Source of the DNA: Phoronis australis
Taxonomy: Eukaryota; Phoronida; Phoronidae
DNA: 64,000 nucleotides
Reading direction: 5' to 3'
Assembly (NCBI GenBank): GCA_002633005.1
Contig: NMRA01000589.1
Coordinates: 92,641 to 156,640 of the forward strand
This document shows, piece by piece, positions 58,201 through 64,000 of the stretch (its first letter is position 1; each line of letters begins with the position of its first letter). The notes under the pieces were generated by a model. The model did no database searches and was not told the DNA's origin. It was given only the letters and a program-made list of their open reading frames with translations. A program made the position numbers and the translations under genes.

Positions 58201-61200
58201 TAACAATTTCAAAATATTATCCCATACAACAATAGCCCCCAGAAATACCTTTTTGGTGGGTAAACCGATAAAGTCTCGTTAATGAACGTTGTCTCTTCAG
58301 TTGTCCTTATGAGTGGGTAAACGTATTTGTCAAGGTACGAGAATGCACGTAGGCCACTCTGCCCTCTATTGTTTACTAACGGGAACATTTTCTTGTAGGT
58401 ATATAGTTTGAATGATGATGATTCAAGGTCGTTCGAGCTGAAGTCCTTTTCATACACTCACAGCACACCCGAGTCCCTTCTGTCAGACCGACACAAAGCT
58501 GAGGTCGTCTTCTACAGTGATTTGACTGAGACAAATGAAAATGGATTCTTTGTTTATTGGTCTAAGGCGGGTAAGCATCTACTTTAGTTCACTAAATTTT
58601 AAGCCGCAAATTTAAATGCCGCGCGAGAGCTCTTAATTTAAGTAATTCGTGTATATTAAGTTACGGAAAGCTAGAAAGAATGTGTTAGCAAAAGGAAATT
58701 AAACCTGGCGACAGCTTTACTTATACTGCTTCATAATTAAAATGTTATTGCTCGAATACTTAAGTACGGGTTATTATCGTGCAGATCCTAACCTTCAAAG
58801 TACGTACACCGGATTTTCCTCAGAACTCATTAAGCCACAACATTCGCCTTACAAGACGTCGTTCGTGTACAGATGGCTTGTAGCGCCACCCAACGACACA
58901 ATAGTGAGCTACGTGGTTTACTACACCAACCTTGAGTTGTGCTGCGATACCTTGCAAGTAAGTTAAACTACGGCTAATCATGTCACGTCTTCCAGGCCTT
59001 CTAGTGCGGATCCAGAGGGAGGTCCTGGGAGTCAAAACTCACTTCCCTTGTCGCTCTTGTGTTAATGAAATGAAGAAATACAGAGTGTCTCCTGGATTCA
59101 ATGTCAGACATCCCTCTAGTATTGTCTGTATCCGTGCTTTAAGAATTCCTGTTTATTTTCAAACTACGCGTCAGGTGCTGTTAAACGAGTACAGTGCAGA
59201 TGAATGTGCTTAATCAACGAGTAGATTTTCTTAATCAACGAGTAGGAGTTTGCTTAATCAACGAGAAGTTTTGCCTAGTCAACGCGTAATTTTACTTAAT
59301 CAACGCACACTAATGCTTATTCAACGCGTACGTTTAACCAGTTCATATAGACCAATCACACCCGTGCTCTCAAATCTGAAAATGGCGGAAGACAATTCTA
59401 TGTGAGTGAAGGGCAACTTAAGAATGTTGCAGATTCTTATCAAGTGTCCACTTAAATGATGGCGCCGTTACGTACTGAATGTAACCTTGCCTTTGATTGG
59501 AAATTGTGAATAATTAATTCAGCACGTTGCTAAAGTTAAATTAAGACAGAGGTACACCTTGACTAAGCAAGACTTACGCGTTGATTAAGTAAGACTTACA
59601 CGTTGATTAAGCAAAAAAGAGCTAAACTAAGAACAGGACGATGATCGTTTAAGAACAAATTCAGCGCGTTGATTAAGCAAAACTACGCGTTGTAGACGGA
59701 GACTGAAAATAACAGTATTGTGTTTTCAACTAAGAGTATACGCTGGAGAAGAAGAAAGTTACATTTGTAGTGGCAGATCCAGGATTTTGAGTTAGGGGGA
59801 GGGGCAGGGCAGAGTATTAGCCCGGTTTTGGCCGTCAAGCATTCGCACCCCGAACTGCCAAATGGAATCTGGGAGAATTTTAGAAGGGGCATGGCCGCCA
59901 TGGCCCTATGGCCCCCTTCTAAATCCGCCACTGATTTGTTAAATAAAGGCTCTAAACTTATTTCTGCCTTTAGTTTTAAAGTCCTTGTGCTCTGTTGCAT
60001 TAAACAATCCCAAATAGGGGCTCAACTAAATTCCCTAAATCAACTATGTATTGGTGACGTTGTGAAAATATTGATTTTCCTTTCTTATGCTGTTTGAGTC
60101 TCATTTTAAGTTGGTTTTTGGCTTTGATATAAATCGATAGTGAACTCAACGTTGAGTTCTTGTTATTAATGGAAATAAGTAGGGATCTTTTCATGCAACC
60201 CCCATAATTTTGACTCACCTAAAAGCTGAGTTTTTAGTTATAATATTAGAAAATGTAATTAGTCTAAGAAGAATTCACAATCAATTAGGTAAAAAGTTAG
60301 AAAAATATAACGTCTGTGAGTAAAGAACGAAACAAAAACGCATCAAATTTAGGGAACTTTTGTGAGTCATTACGTGGTGTTGTTTCATGCAACAGGGCAC
60401 TGGTGCTCACAATGTTTTTATATAAAACTATCTAAGTGACTAGCCACTGTCAACCCAAAGAATATATTTGCTAAACTAGTGGTCAAAACGAATTCGTCTA
60501 TGTCATCCATGAATCTAGGCCACTGTTGTGTTCACGTGATTGGCCGTTTTGAGTGAAAATCCTATTTTTTGAATGCTGATTCTTTAACCTTCATTTTAAA
60601 AACCTTTGATACTTTGACGAACTTCCCCCCAATACTATGTCTAAGATTTGAAACAAAATGAACCGTTTTGTAACTTGAAAATTATGCCAAGAATTATACG
60701 ATGGAACTTGTCTTACCTGAAAATCCAACTGCTGCGTGGTTGTTTGCTAATTGCCCCAATTTTGTTGCACACCCAGTGGGCCATCCCGGATTACATGGCG
60801 ATAGAACTCTCCTTTGTTCCTGAAATAAGGAAGCGCGTGACCTAGTTCTGTGTAAATCAGGCACATATTTGAGTCTGTCATTGATGTCGGGAAGGGATGG
60901 TATTTATCCAGTTTATCAAACTATCTCACGTAGGAGTTGCAGCCCACAACACAACAGTAATAGTTCGTTGGCATTGGAAGGATGAATAGGGTAATGCAAC
61001 CGAGAAAAACTCGTAAAGAATCAAACAACAAATAATACGTGAAATTCCAGTGACACGAAAACGAGGCAGAAAATTTGCCTGACGGATGTTTACGGCATTG
61101 TGGGTATACTGCGAGATTCGAGTTTCGCTGCGTAATCTGGGATGGCCAATTAATGAGGAACATAATATAGTAAAATTACAGAGACGTTTAGGATTTTGAA

Positions 61201-63721
61201 AGTCACATTTCTTGCCCAGTTTTCAAAAATTCAAAATCCTAATCTGGTTTACCTTTCACGAACTATTCAAATAAGAATTCTATTTAAAAAATTTCAAAAC
61301 GAAAGCTCAAAAATACTGTTGAAGCCCCCAGTGTGTATATGATGGGTCTGACTATCTGAAGAATGATAACAGTTTGAGACCAATTTCTGAATGGTACAAA
61401 GTGGTCAAAATCAAATGTTGATTTGTGTGGTAGACGATATTAAACACGTTGGAATGTTAAACTGAAGAGAATACACACAGTTTCATGTTGGGTACTGACC
61501 AATGAAGACATAATTTATCTATGAATCTGTTAGTACCTTATGTTGTACTTCAGAGAATGGTTATGAACGCAATTTAATACACGTACATGTACGCTAACAC
61601 GCATATTGTTCTTCACTGCGAAAACAATAAAGCTTGATGGATAGTTACATGTACAGTCGGTGCTAAGTTAACAGCAGCAGATTAGAAATTGGTTATGCAT
61701 CGACTGTGGTGTGTTGAAACACACGTTACCTACATAACCAGTAGAAGTAGTATTTCGCAGAAATTTTCTGACGTTTAAGGTTTCTTCTGTTTAAAGATCT
61801 GGTATTATGACGCAACCAAGACTAGGGTGAATGAATACACAAGCACAGGCACACGGAGTTACGCTGCTTCCGGGAGCTTGATTACTACCCTGATGGAGGT
61901 CTACTTCTACAGCGACAATATGATCAACTATGCAGATGGTTTCTCCTTGCAATGGGTCGTTATTGGTGAGAATATTTGACATGGAGAGAGGGAATCTGCG
62001 CAGTGGCACACGGAAAACTAGGTCGCACGCTGGTTGCATAGAGATCGGTAGATTGTCCTATCCATTGTTCATTTTGTTTTTCTTTGTTACCATAATGAAC
62101 AGCATTAATCCTTAACCGGCTGATGTGGATGCCAGGTAGGAGCCAGGTACGATGTCCATGCGACCTGTATTGTTATATCACAACAAAAACGCATCAAATG
62201 AAAACAATGAAAGTGTCCCTAGGTAATAAACATACGTAGACGCACTTAAGCCCGTCGCATGGTCGTATAATGTTAAACAACACCTCGCGAGCTTGGTTCG
62301 ACGTCATTTCGCATGGCAAATACCACTCGCGTTAATTTAGACCATTTACTCTTATTAAGTTAGCATCGTCTAGTCACTTTCCTCTTTGCTCAAGTGAGAA
62401 TTGGTTCTGGGTTTGCAAAGAACAGACGGTTACGAATATTTCTTGAGCCAATAGAATGACACGTTGAGACAAACAATAACGAAATGCACTTCTTTCGAAG
62501 CTGCAAAATGACCTCCACGTTGACAAAGGGACAATTTAGGACCCGTTTCATAACGTTAAGGAGGTCTAAATCAACTGTCGTTTTGTGATAGAAGGAAGGT
62601 TTATAATGGCTTGTCTTTTTCTGGGAAGAATTAGCGTTAAATGTATAGACATTCTAAGCATTCAGCTTAGGAGTTTTTTTAATAATTAAAGTTTTTGAGC
62701 TTCACTGCATGCAGTGACAAGCCAATTTATGGCACCTGTTGTCATGCAGGATCGAAGCACCTCCTCTCAAGCCAAGAAATCAACTCTGACCTGAGTACTG
62801 TAATGAAAAAACTGATATAGTTATAAAACGAGAGCATGTGTCAATCAAATGTTTGAAGAGAGGCGGGTATACATACTCTCGGCCACATTCACGAAAACAA
62901 TTTTCACTAATTTATGAAATAGTAGCTCAGTTCGCAGATTGCCATTGTTCTGTCAATCGCGAACAGGAAACACCCGACATTTAGAGAGACCGGCTCTGGG
63001 ATGTACATGGTTTAAAGTATGACGGCGTTAGTTCGAAGCTTATACAATTTCACACGGTTTGGGTAACGCTCAAGTAGCGATTATCTTCGGAGCATGTTTA
63101 GCTTAAGAACTAAGAACCTTATCGACAAGCCTGTTCAAAGCCTATAACCAAATTATCTAGAAAGCTATACGGACGTTAACTGCCGAAAAGCCTTCTGAAA
63201 GTAGAATGCTTATAGAACTCCTAACTCTATTTTGGAGATCAGAGCAACAGTACATGAAAGTCGCACGTGAATCCTATCACCCAATTCCGAGATGTGATGA
63301 GTCTAGGAGTTAGCCAAATATGGCTGTTTTACAGGGTCTTACATGACGTTAATTGAATTTGGAATTGGATTCAGACTCTAGTAGTTGTGAGCCAGAACAA
63401 TGATTCTTCACCAACATTTTAAACAACACTTTGATATTTTGAACTCATTCTTTTTGGAGATCTTCTCTTGGTTCATCTACATCTTACAATGGCGCATGCT
63501 GGAAATCGAATCAATTGTCACCAATTGATTGTATTTTTACAGGCAAACTTGAAACGTCTTACCTGCTTACAAACAACGCGTCTGGGCTGATGACAAGTCC
63601 AGGTTATCCAGCAAAATATAACGAGAGTTTCCAGAAAAGTTGGATATTAACAGTTCCAGAAGGACTGACAATAGACATGAAGCTGTACGTCAGATCGTTT
63701 GGTAATGGGGACTATATCAAA
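31278..63721 (+). CDS. Secreted MAM and multi-CUB domain protein (first 709 aa, runs off the window)
   Basis: Fourteen exons: 31278-31332, 31390-31437, 31679-31842, 34165-34383, 34639-34771, 35774-35943, 37015-37162, 51524-51699, 56515-56665, 57236-57405, 58399-58570, 58785-58957, 61797-61965, 63543-63721. Together 2,127 bases, one open frame. The first two exons give a hydrophobic leader ([20 protein letters not shown]). Then one MAM domain and CUB repeats. Every CUB is encoded by two exons: the first half ends in phase 0 just after a GDxLK-like motif, the second ends with one base left over. This regular pattern supports both the models and exon-shuffling growth. MAM/CUB proteins are extracellular adhesion or matrix proteins; the partner here is unknown. 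Linking the exons before and after the 14.4 kb intron rests on phase and domain logic. The leader exon is the least certain, as an in-frame ATG also lies upstream near 31,237. Confidence 0.8.
31900..32022 (-). repeat. tRNA-derived SINE, copy A
   Basis: On the minus strand: GAGGCAGT, an A-box-like TAGTCCTAGTGGGATGAGC, GTACTCAAGGTCGCGGG, a B-box-like GGGTTGAAGTCCC, then TGGGTCACAATGCC and a tail that also matches copy B (55,277-55,400). The 5' and 3' ends cannot pair into an acceptor stem, so it is not a functional tRNA gene. Confidence 0.75.
32928..33309. mobile_element. 380-bp inverted-repeat element (MITE)
   Basis: Begins TTTCCGTAGATAAGCCC and ends GGGCTTATCTACGGAAA, an exact inverse. CCATGGGCG motifs occur near both ends. 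No transposase. It lies in the intron between the first and second MAM exons. Confidence 0.75.
35008..35151. mobile_element. Small hairpin element with 20-bp perfect terminal inverted repeats
   Basis: GTATATAAAATGTTCACTTA at 35,008-35,027 is the exact inverse of TAAGTGAACATTTTATATAC at 35,132-35,151. The interior is 104 bases and non-coding. Confidence 0.75.
35774..37162 (+). other. CUB domain 1, no cysteines
   Basis: First half: [20 protein letters not shown] and LESGDTLK. Second half: [20 protein letters not shown]. The SPNWPxxYPxNY signature and the F.S D....GF.I.W end define a CUB, but no cysteine occurs in either exon, although CUBs normally have four. Confidence 0.85.
37332..37337 (-). 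terminator. AATAAA overlapping the sulfatase stop codon
   Basis: The stop TAA (37335-37333) is the centre of a canonical AATAAA on the minus strand (GAATAAACG). If used, the 3' UTR would be about 15-30 bases. I see no other minus-strand AATAAA before the MAM/CUB exon at 37,162. Confidence 0.4.
37333..45946 (-). CDS. Arylsulfatase of the ARSB/ARSI/ARSJ type (584 aa, complete)
   Basis: Ten exons on the minus strand: 45946-45820, 44403-44273, 43833-43647, 41722-41523, 41280-41169, 41060-40965, 39934-39812, 39365-39245, 38299-38049, 37739-37333. Total 1,755 bases, one frame, ATG to TAA. A signal peptide ([20 protein letters not shown]) is followed by [20 protein letters not shown] (metal-binding Asp pair) and [14 protein letters not shown], the C-x-P-S-R sulfatase signature whose cysteine becomes formylglycine. 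Then [93 protein letters not shown] and, near the end, [20 protein letters not shown]. All key blocks are present. The family hydrolyses sulfate esters, in ARSB the 4-sulfate of N-acetylgalactosamine in dermatan/chondroitin sulfate; the exact substrate here is not decided. The gene is nested antisense in a MAM/CUB-gene intron. Several donors are weak (GTTTGT, GTACGC, GTGCGA, GTTAAA, GTGACG). Confidence 0.93.
39516..39630. mobile_element. 115-bp MITE with CATGGGCGG ends and 5-bp target duplication
   Basis: Starts CATGGGCGGCGC and ends GCCCCGCCCATG; GCTTG flanks both sides (39,511-39,515 and 39,631-39,635). The inside (GTAGCACTAAGAAAAGTGGGG, AGCCCCC) is the inverse of segments at about 46,690-46,850 and 49,480-49,590. 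Confidence 0.7.
41890..43610. repeat. Array of degenerate about 150-nt repeats in a sulfatase intron
   Basis: About eleven units, each starting with a CCACTAGGTGGCG-like core, at roughly 41,892, 42,046, 42,260, 42,395, 42,531, 42,685, 42,855, 43,012, 43,172, 43,312 and 43,452. Three unit types recur: A (CACTAGGTGGCGxAAAATACG), C (CCAGTAGAGGGCACACCTG) and D (GCCACTAAGGGTCGC then ACAGCAGTC). Order A-C-D is clear twice at the right end. Within units, AAATTTCACGAAAATCCATCAAGG and GAGATACAG.GGTGAACG recur. No open frame spans the array. Confidence 0.75.
42796..42841. repeat. 46-bp near-perfect palindrome without loop
   Basis: The centre is CCAGGTACCTGG at 42,812-42,823; arms continue through AGCTATA / TGTAGCT to ACCAATG / CATTGGT. 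Only a few pairs mismatch. It lies between units of the 150-nt array. Confidence 0.7.
44404..45819. other. Sulfatase intron 1
   Basis: Holds the DIRS-like remnant at 44,740-45,625. Apart from that I see nothing. Confidence 0.6.
44740..45625 (-). mobile_element. DIRS-like retrotransposon remnant (RNase H and tyrosine recombinase)
   Basis: Going 5' to 3' on the minus strand, [12 protein letters not shown] at about 45,540 resembles the RNase H region of DIRS elements. A shifted frame then reads [18 protein letters not shown] and [10 protein letters not shown], resembling the ADALSR and PTPIP blocks of that region. At about 44,900-45,050, [14 protein letters not shown] resembles the first tyrosine-recombinase box (LAFFGFLRxGEFT). 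Frames change and the catalytic end is incomplete, so it is dead. The order RNase H then recombinase is that of DIRS elements. Subgroup not assigned. Confidence 0.65.
45061..48117. repeat. Left copy of a divergent duplicated segment
   Basis: From 45,061 the sequence matches 48,271 onward almost base for base, through the sulfatase first exon, up to AAATGCACCG at 48,117, which equals 50,460. This copy has two extra blocks absent from the right copy: about 46,254-46,733 and the CTCGAG element at 46,944-47,352. Confidence 0.9.
46944..47352. mobile_element. CTCGAG-rich inverted-repeat element, copy B
   Basis: Ends CCAGGGCCAGGTCTC and GAGACCGGGCCCTGG form a terminal inverted repeat. The right copy of the duplication reads GAGACCTGGTCAGACTC at this point, an empty site. 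The inside contains runs such as AAACTCGAGTAAAAACTCG and AATTTCGAGTTCAAACTCG. No open frame. Confidence 0.75.
48118..48270. other. Assembly gap (153 N)
   Basis: A run of n lies exactly between the left and right copies of the duplicated segment. Confidence 1.
48271..50460. repeat. Right copy of the duplicated segment
   Basis: Starts directly after the Ns with the sequence found at 45,061 and ends at AAATGCACCG, after which unique sequence follows. Substitutions and small indels are scattered; most 60-base lines differ at zero to three places. Contains part of the DIRS-like remnant and a second sulfatase first exon. Confidence 0.9.
49039..49165 (-). other. Second copy of the sulfatase first exon
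   Basis: Intact ATG, signal peptide, [17 protein letters not shown] and GTATGT donor, differing from the exon at 45,820-45,946 by a few bases (including VRALL for VHALL and ANRQ for ANGQ). No second set of exons 2-10 follows it. It is either an allelic copy misplaced by assembly or a real alternative first exon. Confidence 0.85.
50461..51523. other. Unique intronic sequence before CUB domain 2
   Basis: No exon was recognised. A short hairpin, AACGTGTTGGGA with TCCCCAACACGTT, lies at 51,346-51,377. Otherwise I see nothing. Confidence 0.5.
53202..54032. mobile_element. Foldback-like element with iterated TTCCGAAGGTTCACTACT
   Basis: The left end (53,202-53,330) repeats TTCCGAAGGTTCACTAC, TCTGATGGTTCACTACTCCG and further decayed units. 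The right end (53,993-54,032) reads the inverse, GTGAACCTTCGAAGTGGTGA then ACCTTTGGAATAGTG. The interior of about 650 bases is non-coding by eye. Confidence 0.65.
54033..54245 (+). repeat. Motif-array repeat with iterated TTACGCTCGTG, copy A
   Basis: ACTACGCTCGTGATCACGACC, CACTTCGCTCGTGTTTT, ATTACGCTCGTGATTGCGACC and ACTTCGCTCGTGTTTTACGA follow each other, then GAAATTGGTTTGCAGGTCAC and GAGCTCTAAAGAAGTT. The inverse is at 55,640-55,870. Confidence 0.75.
54255..54600 (-). repeat. Dispersed repeat, copy B (inverse of 28,300-28,640)
   Basis: See copy A. Match runs from TACGGCCATGTAAAAAAG at the left to GCGCCGATTCCTAGGAAAC at the right. Confidence 0.8.
54860..54942. repeat. 83-nt hairpin with 39-nt arms
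   Basis: Arms 54,860-54,898 and 54,904-54,942 with loop CGTAC. The inner 25 pairs (from TAATATCCCACG to TTATTCCG) are perfect; the outer 14 have a few mismatches. The core CCCACGAGACATTATTCCG faces CGGAATAATGTCTCGTGGG. It could be a tiny palindromic MITE. Confidence 0.85.
55277..55400 (-). repeat. tRNA-derived SINE, copy B
   Basis: On the minus strand: CGAGGCAGTGTGGCCTAGTG (A box), CTCGAGGTCGTGGGTTCGAG (perfect B box GGTTCGAGTCC follows on), CCACTGGGTCACACT and a tail matching copy A. T arm pairs, but GGCAGTG cannot pair with TGGGTCA as an acceptor stem. Confidence 0.8.
55640..55870 (-). repeat. Motif-array repeat with iterated TTACGCTCGTG, copy B
   Basis: Plus strand reads TACGAGCGTGAAATTACG, AAAATTACGAGCGAAAATACG, TACGAGCGAAAAATATGAG, GAGCTCACAAACCAATTTC and AAATACGAGCGAAGATTCGG, the inverse order of copy A. 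Confidence 0.75.
57236..58570 (+). other. CUB domain 3, one cysteine
   Basis: First half: [20 protein letters not shown], ending GEDNLK. Second half: [20 protein letters not shown] then W. The only cysteine is in IGPCFLKGE, so neither canonical disulfide can form within the domain. Confidence 0.85.
59190..59700. mobile_element. Foldback-like element with iterated CTTAATCAACGCGTA
   Basis: Left end 59,209-59,335: about six units of CTTAATCAACGAGTA or CGCGTA spaced 23-30 bases apart. Right end 59,550-59,697: at least four inverted units (ACGCGTTGATTAAGT, ACACGTTGATTAAGC, GCGCGTTGATTAAGC). The 200-base centre is non-coding. Confidence 0.75.
59768..59935. mobile_element. CAGTGGCGGATC-type MITE (about 168 bp)
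   Basis: Begins AGTGGCAGATCCAGGAT and ends TTCTAAATCCGCCACTG, imperfect terminal inverted repeats. Same family as the elements at 22,910 and 1,830-1,913. Confidence 0.7.
60640..61400 (+). repeat. Dispersed repeat, copy B
   Basis: Partner of 10,925-11,275. Carries about 400 additional bases (near 60,785-61,185) relative to copy A. Confidence 0.65.
61966..63542. other. Intron before CUB domain 5
   Basis: No exon, repeat or RNA gene recognised. Confidence 0.5.
63543..63721 (+). other. CUB domain 5, first half only
   Basis: [20 protein letters not shown] and ending FGNGDYIK before a GTGAGT donor. No cysteine. The second half must lie beyond the window end; the last 279 bases hold no further exon that I can recognise. 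Confidence 0.85.
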
Positions 63722-64000
63722 GTGAGTAGGTCTTGGACAGGTCTGATTTATAGACACTGTGTCGATTAGTCAATGCCGTACTAAGGGTTCAAGGATACGT
63801 ACTAGTACGGATTCTATTTAATCCAACGAATATTTACTATTCATTATGATATTCAACCCTTGTCAACCCACAAGTTGATGTCGGGGAAAGGTGTTCGTGG
63901 ATAAGGGCATTACAACCAGAACTTATTTAATGAGGTGCAGTGTTGTTCCCAGAATATGGCATTTGTTGGCATATACAGTCTACTCAATGCTTCAAGTTGA

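Larger units (their letters stand above)
58785..61965 (+). other. CUB domain 4, adjacent cysteine pair
   Basis: First half: [20 protein letters not shown] ending LELCCDTLQ. Second half: [20 protein letters not shown] then QWVV. Only two cysteines, adjacent, where the third canonical CUB cysteine is expected. Confidence 0.85.

Overview
The window is nuclear DNA of an animal. It contains intron-rich genes with GT-AG splice sites, a synaptonemal-complex protein, a SOX-like HMG-box factor, a secreted MAM/CUB protein and a lysosomal-type sulfatase, set among Penelope and DIRS retroelement remnants, tRNA-derived SINEs and many inverted-repeat elements. An SYCP1 gene together with MAM/CUB modules points to a non-ecdysozoan invertebrate, probably marine. 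The phylum cannot be fixed from sequence alone. All gene models were built by hand from acceptor/donor pairs with reading-phase bookkeeping. Every model keeps one open frame across all its junctions.

Layout. Positions 1-1,085 hold a broken Penelope-like reverse transcriptase, with an inverted fragment joined to it at an ambiguous base and a G run. Positions 2,980-13,801 (+) hold 16 exons of an SYCP1-like gene, the C-terminal 692 residues; the N-terminal exons were not found. Positions 27,995-14,322 (-) hold a complete six-exon, 439-residue HMG-box gene that converges on sycp1. Its 8.2 kb intron contains a 4.3 kb long inverted repeat. A 3.3 kb intergenic stretch follows. Positions 31,278 to beyond 63,721 (+) hold the 5' part of a secreted protein: signal peptide, one MAM domain, four complete CUB domains and half of a fifth. 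Nested in its 14.4 kb intron on the opposite strand is a complete ten-exon, 584-residue arylsulfatase of the ARSB/ARSI/ARSJ type (45,946-37,333).

Around the sulfatase first exon about 2.2-3 kb is present twice, separated by 153 Ns. The order of copies looks like two divergent haplotype contigs placed end to end rather than a true tandem duplication, so the second first exon should be treated with caution.

Biologically, SYCP1 (meiotic chromosome pairing) and the HMG-box factor form a tail-to-tail pair, and the sulfatase and MAM/CUB gene form a nested antisense pair. The most unusual features are CUB domains that have lost nearly all their cysteines, a divergent SOX/MATA-like HMG box, and a recurrent architecture of non-coding elements in which a 14-30 nt motif is iterated at both ends in inverted orientation.
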